Shown one piece after another: positions 5,817-11,258 of a stretch of DNA of 12,129 nt. Within the stretch, counting starts at the first letter, position 1, and every line of letters begins with the position of its first letter. Made by a program: the position numbers and the translations under genes. The stretch spans positions 3,731 through 15,859 of the forward strand of contig DKTP01000114.1 of the NCBI GenBank assembly GCA_002473085.1, read 5' to 3'. Below the pieces are notes generated by a model, which had not been told where the DNA came from, did not search any database, and saw nothing but the letters and a program-made list of their open reading frames with translations. This DNA comes from Anaerolineales bacterium UBA7227. Its GTDB lineage: Bacteria > Chloroflexota > Anaerolineae > Anaerolineales > Villigracilaceae.

Positions 5817-8298
5817 CCCGCCATTCATCCAGGCGCAGGCCGCGCAGCAACGAGACGGGATCCGGCCCGCGCAGGAGGACCTGCCAGCGATACCACCCGT
5901 CCATCTTCGCGAAGAAACACGGAACAGCCGAGGCGACGGTTTGCGTGCGGCGCTCCGCTTCGATCTTCCCCGCGAGGATTTGCAGGACGCGCTTCGCCTC
6001 GGACTCCGCCCTCGCCGCGTCGCGGTGACGGAACTCCAGCCGCGCCGCGCGTCCGAACGGCGGGTAGCCCAACTGACGGCGGTACTCCGCCTCGAGTTTC
6101 TGGAACCCGTCCACGTCGTGCCGCGCCGCGGACTGGATCACGTAATGATCGGGCGCGAACGTTTGCAGGATCGCCTGCCCGCCGCGCGCCGAACGTCCCG
6201 CGCGGCCCGCCACCTGGGTCAGCAGTTGGAAGGTGCGTTCGGAGGCGAAGGGATCGGGGAGGTTGAGTCCCACGTCCGCGAGGACGATGCCGACGAGAGT
6301 CACCAGCGGCAGGTCGAGTCCCTTCGCCAGCATTTGAGTCCCGATCAACACGTCGGCCTGATGATTCGCGAAGTGCGTCAGGATGATCTCGTGCGCGTCC
6401 TTCTGGCGCGTCGTCTCCCAGTCCCAGCGGAGGGTCCGCGCCTGCGGGAACATGGCTTGCACGTCGGTCTCCACTTTTTCGCTGCCGAGTCCGTATTGGC
6501 GGATCTGCGCGCTCCCGCAGACGGCGCACTTCTTCGGCATGTTGCGCGTGTAACCGCAGCGGTGACAGAGGAGAGTGTCGGGTGACGGGTGACGGGTGTC
6601 GCGCAGGTCGGCGTGATAGGTGAGCGGCGTGTCGCAATTGGGACACTTCAACGTTGTCCCGCAATCCCGACAAAAAACGTAAGTGGCCGTGCCGCGGCGG
6701 TTGAGGAACAGGATGGCCTGCTCGCCGCGCGAGAGAGTCTCCGCCAGGGCTTCGGACAGGGCGCGGCTGAAGATGCCGCGGTTGCCCGACTTCAATTCCG
6801 CGCGCATGTCCACGATGGAGACGGGAGGCAGTTGCGAATCGGCGACGCGCTGCGGGAGGGAGAGGAGGCGGGATCTCCCCCCCATTTTCTCTGGAAATGA
6901 GGGGGGACGGAGGGGGGTTGAATGAAATCGCTGCTCGATTGTCGGCGTGGCCGATCCCATCACGAAGACCGCGCCGCACAGACGCGCGTATTCCTGCGCG
7001 CTGGTCACAGCATGATAGAACGGCGGCTCGGATTGATAGTATGAGGCGTCGTGACACTCGTCCGCGACGATGAGACCGATGTTCGGAAGCGGCGCGAACA
7101 ACGCCGAACGCGGCCCGATGACGATCTTAAGTTTGCCCTCGCGGGCGCGCCGCCATGTGTCGTAGCGCTCGCCCTCCGAAAGTTTCGAGTGGACCAGTCC
7201 CACCTGCCCGGGGAAGCGCGCCAGAAACCGGCGGACGATCTGCGGGGTCAGCGCGATCTCCGGCACAAGGACGATGACCTGTTTTTCGCGCTTGATGGTT
7301 TCCTGCGTAGCGCGGATGTAGATTTCGGTCTTGCCGGAACCGGTGACGCCGTGGAGAAGAAAGTTGTTAGAGAGCGGAGAGCGGAGAGCAGTCAATGCGG
7401 CGGTAATTTCTTCCAGCGCGGCTTCCTGCTCCTGCGTCAGAGTCACTTCGCTGCTCTCCAGTCCTCTGTTCTCTGTTCTCTTTTCCACTCTCTCCAACGG
7501 ATCACGAAAAATCTCCGACTCGAACAGGCGGATCAACCCGCGCTCTTCGAGGATCTCCAGGTCGGCAAGATTGCATCCGCTCTCGGCGTAGACCCACGAG
7601 ACGTTCACCGCGTCCACCGCGCGGACGAGAAAGCGCAGCGCGGCCTGACGACGCGCCAACGTCTGCTTCGCGCCGAGGCTGGGCATGGCCGCCTCCGCCT
7701 CGGCGGGCGCGACCGCCAACTGCGCCACGCGGACGAACTTCGGGCGGACGCGCGGCGGCGGCAGGATGGATTGCCTGCGCAGGACGCCGCGTTTGACCAG
7801 CCAGTCGGCCGACTTGCGCCAGTCCACCTTCGCGAAGTGCCGGTCTATCTGCCTCCCGCGCAGGGGACCGCGTTCGTGGAGCAGTTTGAGGAGGCGGTTC
7901 GCGACCTGACCGTGGGCCGGAGACGGGAGACGGTCTTCCGTCTCCGGTCTTCCGTCCGCAAGTTGGTAAAGCACATCCGCCTGCTGGCTCAGCCCCGCCG
8001 GAAGCATCATCCCAACGACGGCGGCGAGCGGTTGCAGGTAATGCGCGGACATCCACTTTGCAAGTTCGATCTGCGGGGTAGTCAACACGGGGACGGGGTC
8101 GAGCAGGGACTCGAGCGGACGCGTCTCCGCGACGGAGGGCGCGTCGGGCAACTCCATGACCACGCCCTGCACAGTCTGATTCCCAAACGGCGCGGTGACC
8201 AGGCATCCGACCCCGACCTGGCCCGCGAGTTCATCGGGGACGGCGTAATCGAACATCCCGCTCACGGCGGGCAGGTTGACGGCGAGACGCGCAAACAT
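5788..8298 (-). CDS. priA: PriA, primosomal replication-restart helicase (N')
   Basis: PriA recognises stalled forks and D-loops and reloads the replicative helicase. The 836-residue protein has the 3' DNA-binding domain (about 1-105), a winged-helix region, and the helicase core: Walker A GVTGSGKT (317-324), Walker B variant DECH (413-416), GSATPT (448-453), and QVAGRAGR near the C-terminal part of the core. Eight zinc cysteines sit as four CxxC pairs (543/546, 552/555, 578/581, 591/594). Departures from the family: DECH instead of DEEH, and the aromatic-loop region YYQSEPPFYHAV lacks the usual KQ and the RD of YHARD. Five linkers carry low-complexity insertions (residues about 114-127, 272-279, 303-310, 461-476, 567-575), four made of 7-bp repeats. 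No Shine-Dalgarno is seen; TATAAT lies 6 bases before the ATG. The MEMO-family gene ends 7 bases upstream. Confidence 0.97.
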   Translation of the reverse strand: MFARLAVNLPAVSGMFDYAVPDELAGQVGVGCLVTAPFGNQTVQGVVMELPDAPSVAETRPLESLLDPVPVLTTPQIELAKWMSAHYLQPLAAVVGMMLPAGLSQQADVLYQLADGRPETEDRLPSPAHGQVANRLLKLLHERGPLRGRQIDRHFAKVDWRKSADWLVKRGVLRRQSILPPPRVRPKFVRVAQLAVAPAEAEAAMPSLGAKQTLARRQAALRFLVRAVDAVNVSWVYAESGCNLADLEILEERGLIRLFESEIFRDPLERVEKRTENRGLESSEVTLTQEQEAALEEITAALTALRSPLSNNFLLHGVTGSGKTEIYIRATQETIKREKQVIVLVPEIALTPQIVRRFLARFPGQVGLVHSKLSEGERYDTWRRAREGKLKIVIGPRSALFAPLPNIGLIVADECHDASYYQSEPPFYHAVTSAQEYARLCGAVFVMGSATPTIEQRFHSTPLRPPSFPEKMGGRSRLLSLPQRVADSQLPPVSIVDMRAELKSGNRGIFSRALSEALAETLSRGEQAILFLNRRGTATYVFCRDCGTTLKCPNCDTPLTYHADLRDTRHPSPDTLLCHRCGYTRNMPKKCAVCGSAQIRQYGLGSEKVETDVQAMFPQARTLRWDWETTRQKDAHEIILTHFANHQADVLIGTQMLAKGLDLPLVTLVGIVLADVGLNLPDPFASERTFQLLTQVAGRAGRSARGGQAILQTFAPDHYVIQSAARHDVDGFQKLEAEYRRQLGYPPFGRAARLEFRHRDAARAESEAKRVLQILAGKIEAERRTQTVASAVPCFFAKMDGWYRWQVLLRGPDPVSLLRGLRLDEWRVETEPISLL
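6575..6599. repeat. heptanucleotide tandem repeat (CGGGTGA) inside priA
   Basis: CGGGTGA at 6579-6585 and 6586-6592, then CGGGTGT at 6593-6599, with a partial copy (GTGT) before. It encodes PriA residues about 567-575 (DTRHPSPDT), an insertion between the second and third zinc CxxC pairs. Confidence 0.85.
6877..6917. repeat. palindromic C7/G6 insertion inside priA
   Basis: Seven C followed by ATTTT, a short loop, then AAATGA and six G: an imperfect inverted repeat (6877-6889 against 6894-6906). A second run of six G is at 6912-6917. It encodes about residues 461-476 of PriA (TPLRPPSFPEKMGGRS), longer than expected between GSATPT-IE and RLL-LP-RV of other PriA proteins. It looks like a small repeat element absorbed in frame. 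Confidence 0.6.
7370..7390. repeat. heptanucleotide tandem repeat (GAGAGCG) inside priA
   Basis: GAGAGCG twice then GAGAGCA, exactly 21 bases or seven codons, so the frame is kept. It encodes PriA residues about 303-310 (TALRSPLS), just before the strand leading to Walker A. Confidence 0.88.
7464..7484. repeat. heptanucleotide tandem repeat (CTCTGTT) inside priA
   Basis: CTCTGTT, CTCTGTT, CTCTTTT: three units in 21 bases with one mismatch. It encodes PriA residues about 272-279 (EKRTENRG), a charged linker before the helicase core. Confidence 0.8.
7919..7956. repeat. heptamer-based repeat with inverted copy inside priA
   Basis: GGAGACG occurs twice in tandem (7919-7932), followed by GGTCTTCCGTCTCC (7932-7945) and a second partial copy (7946-7956), a 14-base period. 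GGAGACGG (7926-7933) and CCGTCTCC (7938-7945) can pair as a hairpin. It encodes PriA residues about 114-127 (ADGRPETEDRLPSP). Confidence 0.75.
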
Positions 8299-8304
8299 GG
8301 GATG

Positions 8305-8310
8305 ATTATA
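8305..8310 (-). promoter_or_regulatory. -10-like box just before priA
   Basis: On the minus strand TATAAT is followed by CATCCC and the priA ATG, so a start 7 bases downstream would fall on the A of the ATG. There is no ribosome binding site and no good -35. It contains the MEMO gene's stop codon, so chance is possible. Confidence 0.4.
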
Positions 8311-9169
8311 ACTGGGGAGATTGGGTCGCAGGTTTTAAAACCACCGCCGCGCCGTAACCGACCACCTGGCTGAAGTCCCCGGTCACATCGCCGGAGGTGG
8401 CGTAATGGAGAACCTGCACCCGGTCCGCGCCGAGTTCGCGTGCCGCGTGCAGTACGGCCGCGACGGCGGCATGTCCGCAGGCGAAGCCCTTGCCCGTGCG
8501 TTCCGCCTCGAAGATTTTCTCGGGCTGGAAGGATTCGAACCGCTTGAGCATTTCCGCGTCGAGACGGTTCGCCGTCTGCTGGTCGTAAAAATGGGACAGG
8601 TCCGTGCTGGCGACGAGCAGGGCGTTTTTGTCTTTAAGTACCTGCGCGAGCGCGAGTCCCAGCCCGCGGGCGACGGCGGGTTCCTGGCCGCGGATCATCA
8701 CCGGGACGAGGCTGAAGCCGCCGGTCAACGCGCGCTGGAGGAAGGGCAGTTCGATTTCGAGGGAGTGTTCGCGGTCGCGGGCGATGGGCGTCAGGCCGAA
8801 TCCCAGTTCAGATTTCAGGACCACGTCCAATTCGAGCAGGGACTCTTTGTCCACCGCGATCTCGCCCAGCGGGGTGGAATACGCGGAGTGCGCGGCGACG
8901 AGGAGCGGATGAACGTCGAAGTTGTGAAAAGGCGAGACGACGGCCACGCGCTCGAAGGTCCGGCCGCGCAGCGGGGCGAAGGCGTAGCCCGCGACCGGTC
9001 CGCTGTAACGATGCCCGGCGTGCGGCGCGATGACGGCGACGATCTCTCCATCCAGCGCGGGGAGGCGCGCCGCGTCGAGGTACGCGTCCACCGCGCGGGC
9101 GAGTCGGACCGGGTCGCCTTCGTACCAGGTCCCGGCAATCGGCGAGGGGCGGATATTGACGAGGGTCAT
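8306..9169 (-). CDS. MEMO1-family protein (AmmeMemoRadiSam system protein B-like)
   Basis: The 287-residue protein matches the MEMO family, a fold related to class III extradiol dioxygenases, found in bacteria and archaea often with AMMECR1 and a radical SAM protein. Visible family motifs: SPIAGTWYEGDP near the N-terminus, APHAGHRYSGP (48-58), SPFHNFD (79-85), EHSLEIELPFL (134-144), ASTDLSHFYDQQT (187-199) and FACGHAAV (229-236). The expected metal-site residues are His50, His82, His193 and Cys231, with Asp190 nearby, matching human MEMO1 His49, His81, His192, Cys244 and Asp189. I chose the ATG at 9169 over an adjacent TTG at 9172. There is no Shine-Dalgarno, but a -10-like box lies 7 bases upstream. 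No AMMECR1 or radical SAM partner is in the window. priA follows 7 bases downstream. The cellular role is unknown. Confidence 0.93.
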   Translation of the reverse strand: MTLVNIRPSPIAGTWYEGDPVRLARAVDAYLDAARLPALDGEIVAVIAPHAGHRYSGPVAGYAFAPLRGRTFERVAVVSPFHNFDVHPLLVAAHSAYSTPLGEIAVDKESLLELDVVLKSELGFGLTPIARDREHSLEIELPFLQRALTGGFSLVPVMIRGQEPAVARGLGLALAQVLKDKNALLVASTDLSHFYDQQTANRLDAEMLKRFESFQPEKIFEAERTGKGFACGHAAVAAVLHAARELGADRVQVLHYATSGDVTGDFSQVVGYGAAVVLKPATQSPQL

Positions 9170-9176
9170 CAAAAAT

Positions 9177-9182
9177 ATTGTA
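9177..9182 (-). promoter_or_regulatory. -10-like box before the MEMO-family gene
   Basis: On the minus strand TACAAT is followed by ATTTTTG and the ATG at 9169, which would put the RNA start at about 9170. No recognisable -35 is present at the usual distance. Leaderless transcription is the inferred reading. Confidence 0.4.
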
Positions 9183-9189
9183 GCATAAG

Positions 9190-9219
9190 AAAACCCCGCT
9201 TCCTTAAAAAAACGGGGTT
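9190..9219 (-). terminator. probable terminator after the NUDIX gene
   Basis: Read on the minus strand, AACCCCG (9219-9213) pairs with CGGGGTT (9198-9192) around a 14-base T-rich loop, and TTCTT follows. The stem is short and the loop long, so strength is uncertain. It lies 65 bases past the NUDIX stop and upstream of the MEMO gene. Confidence 0.55.
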
Positions 9220-9283
9220 CTGAAAATCGTTTCTAAAGAGACCTAAACTGCCGTGAAAGTGAATCGCGCGCGGCGCCTTGGCG

Positions 9284-9772
9284 TCACTCCTGTTTGAGAA
9301 TCCTTTTCGTCGCCAGGAAAGCCAGCGGCGGCAGGTCGGACATTTCAAACCACCCGGCCTTGTCCGCGTCGTCCGCGGCGTGGAGGACGCCCGACTCGAC
9401 TTCCGCGGCGTAGACGATGACGAAGTCGGCGCCGCGCGGATGCTCGCGGCCCGCGACCACCTCCAGCGTCCGCGTCACGCGGACGACGAGGCCGGTCTCC
9501 TCCAGACATTCCCGCGCGGCCGCCCGCGCGGGGTCTTCCTCCGCGTCCACGAAGCCCGCGGGCAGGGTCCATAAGCCGCGGAAGGGTTCGTTCACGCGGC
9601 GGACGAGGAGGACGCGTCCCTCCTGTTCGACCAGCACAGCCGCGGCCACTTTCGGGTCGGCGAAGTAGATCCATCCGCACGAAGCGCAGACGCGATGGGG
9701 CTTGCCGAAGCGCTGTTCAGTGACGAGCGGATTCCCGCATTGCGGGCAGAAGTTGACCTGGGTGAGAGCCAT
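9284..9772 (-). CDS. NUDIX hydrolase with N-terminal zinc ribbon
   Basis: The 162-residue protein begins with a four-cysteine zinc ribbon (Cys9, Cys12, Cys29, Cys32) followed by a NUDIX domain. The NUDIX box fits G-X5-E-X7-REUXEEXGU completely: Gly73, Glu79, then Arg87-Glu88 and Glu91-Glu92 in RECLEETGL. Such enzymes cleave a diphosphate linked to a nucleoside or sugar nucleotide with Mg2+. The ribbon-plus-NUDIX layout recalls NudC/NADH pyrophosphatases, but this protein is shorter than NudC (about 257 residues in E. coli) and I did not see the full SQPWPFPxS signature of NADH pyrophosphatases. An ADP-ribose or similar substrate is equally possible. It is flanked by a hairpin terminator on each side and probably transcribed alone. 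No clear Shine-Dalgarno precedes the ATG. Confidence 0.93.
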   Translation of the reverse strand: MALTQVNFCPQCGNPLVTEQRFGKPHRVCASCGWIYFADPKVAAAVLVEQEGRVLLVRRVNEPFRGLWTLPAGFVDAEEDPARAAARECLEETGLVVRVTRTLEVVAGREHPRGADFVIVYAAEVESGVLHAADDADKAGWFEMSDLPPLAFLATKRILKQE

Positions 9773-9780
9773 TGGGATTC

Positions 9781-9814
9781 AAAAGGCTTCGGAAGTCTGG
9801 CGGTTTCCGAAGCC
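9781..9814 (-). terminator. intrinsic terminator after the anti-sigma gene
   Basis: On the minus strand GGCTTCGGAA (9814-9805) pairs perfectly with TTCCGAAGCC (9794-9785) around a 10-base loop, followed by TTTT. It begins 7 bases after the anti-sigma stop codon and separates that operon from the NUDIX gene. Confidence 0.78.
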
Positions 9815-9820
9815 GGGCGC

Positions 9821-10438
9821 TTATTTTTCCCGCCATTTGCGCGCGGCCAGCCGGCGGAGCAGAAGCATGGCCGCCGCGCCGACGAGGGCAATGGCCGCGA
9901 ACGCGATCTGCAAGTTGGTGAGAAGGGGCGGGGCGGGGGCCGGCTCGCCTGCGGATTTAGCCGCGGGCGGCTGCTCGACCGAGCGGCTGGCCTCGGCGGA
10001 CGCGGCGTCCGGCGCGGGAGTGGCAAGTTCCTCCCCGGGCGCGGGCGCCGCGGCCAGGAGCGGAGCCTCGTCTGTGAGCGCTTCCGCGCTGAAGGCCGCC
10101 GGCTCGGCGGCAGGCTGGGCCGCTCCGAGGGCGCCCGACCCGATGCGGATGAAGGAGACCGCGAACAGGAACGCCGCGGCAACGGTGGCGAACCGCAGGA
10201 TGGGATAGGCGCGCGGCAGGGGCGGTTTGAGTCCCACCATTTTGGGAGTCAACGTGAAGTTGCGCGGAGCGCGGCGTTTGGGCATGCGGCGGAGCAGCGC
10301 GCGGGATTCGCGCATCCCGTCCAGCGCGGAGACCAGCTCAGGTTCGGATGCGAGGCGGGATTCGAGACGCGCGGAAGCGGACGGCTGAAGCCGTCCGTCG
10401 AGAAATTCGGAGAGTTGTTCGATATCGCGTGGGTTCAT
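9821..10438 (-). CDS. putative membrane-bound anti-sigma factor
   Basis: The 205-residue protein starts with a short cytoplasmic domain (MNPRDIEQLSEFLDGRL, then a helix with ARLESRLASEPEL) typical of anti-sigma factors that hold ECF sigma factors. A membrane helix lies at about 78-98. An Ala/Pro/Glu-rich linker (about 105-172) follows, and a second helix lies at about 174-194 with a basic end (RRLAARKWREK). I see no His-x3-Cys-x2-Cys zinc motif, so it is not a classical ZAS redox-type anti-sigma. Two helices with a disordered loop between them suggest an extracytoplasmic sensor segment exposed to proteases, by inference. The ATG overlaps the sigma gene's TGA (ATGA, 4 bases), so the two are translationally coupled, the usual arrangement for a sigma/anti-sigma pair. 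Confidence 0.8.
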   Translation of the reverse strand: MNPRDIEQLSEFLDGRLQPSASARLESRLASEPELVSALDGMRESRALLRRMPKRRAPRNFTLTPKMVGLKPPLPRAYPILRFATVAAAFLFAVSFIRIGSGALGAAQPAAEPAAFSAEALTDEAPLLAAAPAPGEELATPAPDAASAEASRSVEQPPAAKSAGEPAPAPPLLTNLQIAFAAIALVGAAAMLLLRRLAARKWREK

Positions 10439-11046
10439 GCGCTTGCCTCGTTAGTATTGAGACGGAACGCGGCGGGCAAAAGTTCCGCGAAGGATTGCAG
10501 GCAGTCGCGCAGGCGCAGGCGGGCGCGGGCGATGCGGCTCTTGACGGTGCCGAGCGGCGCGCGGACGGCCGCGGCGACTTCGGCGTAGTCGAGGCCTTCG
10601 ACGTCGGCCATGACGACGACGGCGCGGAATTCGGTCGGGAGGGCGTCGAGGCAGTGTTGGATGGCGTGTTCCAGCTCGTCGGCGTCCATTTGCTGTTCGG
10701 GACCCAGGTTGGGGTCGGCCAGCCAGCGCGGGGAATCCATCTCTTCGCCGTCTTCGGTTTCGGGTTCGAGGGGCGTGGTCGGACGGCGTTTCTGGCGGCG
10801 GAGTTCGTCGTAGCAGGCGTTCGTCACGATGCGCAGCAGCCAGGCTTTGAACGACCCGCCGCGATAGGAGTTGACCGAGCGGAAGGCGGAGATAAAGGCT
10901 TCCTGCGAAGCGTCCGCGGCCGCGTCTTCGTCGCCGAGGATGCGGAGGGCCGCGTTGAAGACCATGTCCTGGTAGTGGAGGACGAGGGTGTTGAAGGAAT
11001 CGAGGTCGCCGCGTTGGGCATCTTGAATCAATGCTGGCTCATTCAT
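10435..11046 (-). CDS. ECF-type RNA polymerase sigma factor
   Basis: The 203-residue protein has region 2 at about 12-88 (FNTLVLHYQDMVFNAALRIL, then DAAADASQEAFISAFRS and FKAWLLRIVTNACYDELRRQKR) and region 4 at about 125-182, with the helix-turn-helix DYAEVAAAVRAPLGTVKSRI and the basic end ARARLRLRDCL. There is no region 3, so it is an ECF (group 4) sigma of the RpoE/SigW sort. An acidic linker (EPETEDGEEMD, 94-104) joins the two regions. I chose the ATG at 11046; a TTG at 11070 would add 8 residues that lie before the conserved region and run into the repeat array. Downstream overlap with the membrane anti-sigma gene implies release on an envelope signal. Upstream there is no Shine-Dalgarno but a -10-like box and six TGAAAC copies. 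Confidence 0.96.
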   Translation of the reverse strand: MNEPALIQDAQRGDLDSFNTLVLHYQDMVFNAALRILGDEDAAADASQEAFISAFRSVNSYRGGSFKAWLLRIVTNACYDELRRQKRRPTTPLEPETEDGEEMDSPRWLADPNLGPEQQMDADELEHAIQHCLDALPTEFRAVVVMADVEGLDYAEVAAAVRAPLGTVKSRIARARLRLRDCLQSFAELLPAAFRLNTNEASA

Positions 11047-11053
11047 TGGGAGT

Positions 11054-11059
11054 ATTTTA
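11054..11059 (-). promoter_or_regulatory. -10-like box before the sigma gene
   Basis: On the minus strand TAAAAT is followed by ACTCCCA and the ATG at 11046, predicting an RNA start at about 11047. The nearest TTGAAA hexamers, supplied by the repeat array, lie 5 and 19 bases upstream, neither the ideal 17. The call is tentative. Confidence 0.4.
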
Positions 11060-11063
11060 TCAG

Positions 11064-11105
11064 GTTTCAAGTTTCAGGTTTCAAGTTTCAAGTTTCAAGT
11101 TTCAG
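11064..11105. repeat. six-copy heptanucleotide array (GTTTCAA/G)
   Basis: Six consecutive 7-base units: GTTTCAA, GTTTCAG, GTTTCAA, GTTTCAA, GTTTCAA, GTTTCAG. Only the last base varies. On the minus strand each unit contains TGAAAC, and the four GTTTCAA units read TTGAAAC. It lies between the divergent sigma and alpha/beta hydrolase genes. The rest of this 212-base intergenic region (11106-11184) shows nothing else I can name. Confidence 0.93.
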
Positions 11106-11184
11106 GCGCAAGGTGTCGGATTCGAGAAGAAACAGGAGGAGGATTTGATTCTCTTCCATTTTGGATTGGGACGCGAATATTTTC

Positions 11185-11198
11185 AAGGAGGATATAAT
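11185..11198 (+). promoter_or_regulatory. TATAAT box / Shine-Dalgarno overlap upstream of the hydrolase
   Basis: AAGGAGG (11185-11191) is followed by ATATAATG. TATAAT at 11193-11198 is a perfect -10 and would start RNA near 11205, giving the hydrolase a leader of about 54 bases; no good -35 is seen 16-18 bases upstream. The same bases also form an ideal Shine-Dalgarno plus ATG for a 14-codon ORF, so the two readings compete. Confidence 0.45.
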
Positions 11199-11241
11199 GC
11201 TCGACATTCATCCGTGCGACGCGATGAAGAAATCACCGTGA
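11197..11241 (+). CDS. possible 14-residue leader ORF
   Basis: ATG at 11197, five bases after a perfect AAGGAGG, opens a short ORF reading MLDIHPCDAMKKSP and ending in TGA at 11239-11241, 17 bases before the hydrolase ATG. It has no recognisable attenuation feature such as runs of one amino acid. It may be a translated leader or simply a by-product of the TATAAT box. Too short to be confident. Confidence 0.25.
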   Translation: MLDIHPCDAMKKSP

Positions 11242-11258
11242 AACGAGGAATGTAAGCC

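Noticed and set aside
5825..7057. 410-codon open frame overlapping priA on the same strand
   Set aside because: It is an out-of-frame reading of priA, dominated by Arg/Pro/Ser, with no motif; priA explains the DNA.
7051..8373. 440-codon open frame on the + strand opposite priA
   Set aside because: The opposite strand has every PriA motif; this frame gives an Arg/Gln/His-rich product without domains and spans the priA start.
11047..11070. TTG start for the sigma factor at 11070
   Set aside because: It adds eight residues that run into the repeat array, with no ribosome binding site. ATG at 11046 begins the sequence just before the conserved sigma region.
11064..11105. CRISPR array
   Set aside because: The units are 7 bases in direct tandem with no spacers, so it is a short tandem repeat and no cas gene is nearby.
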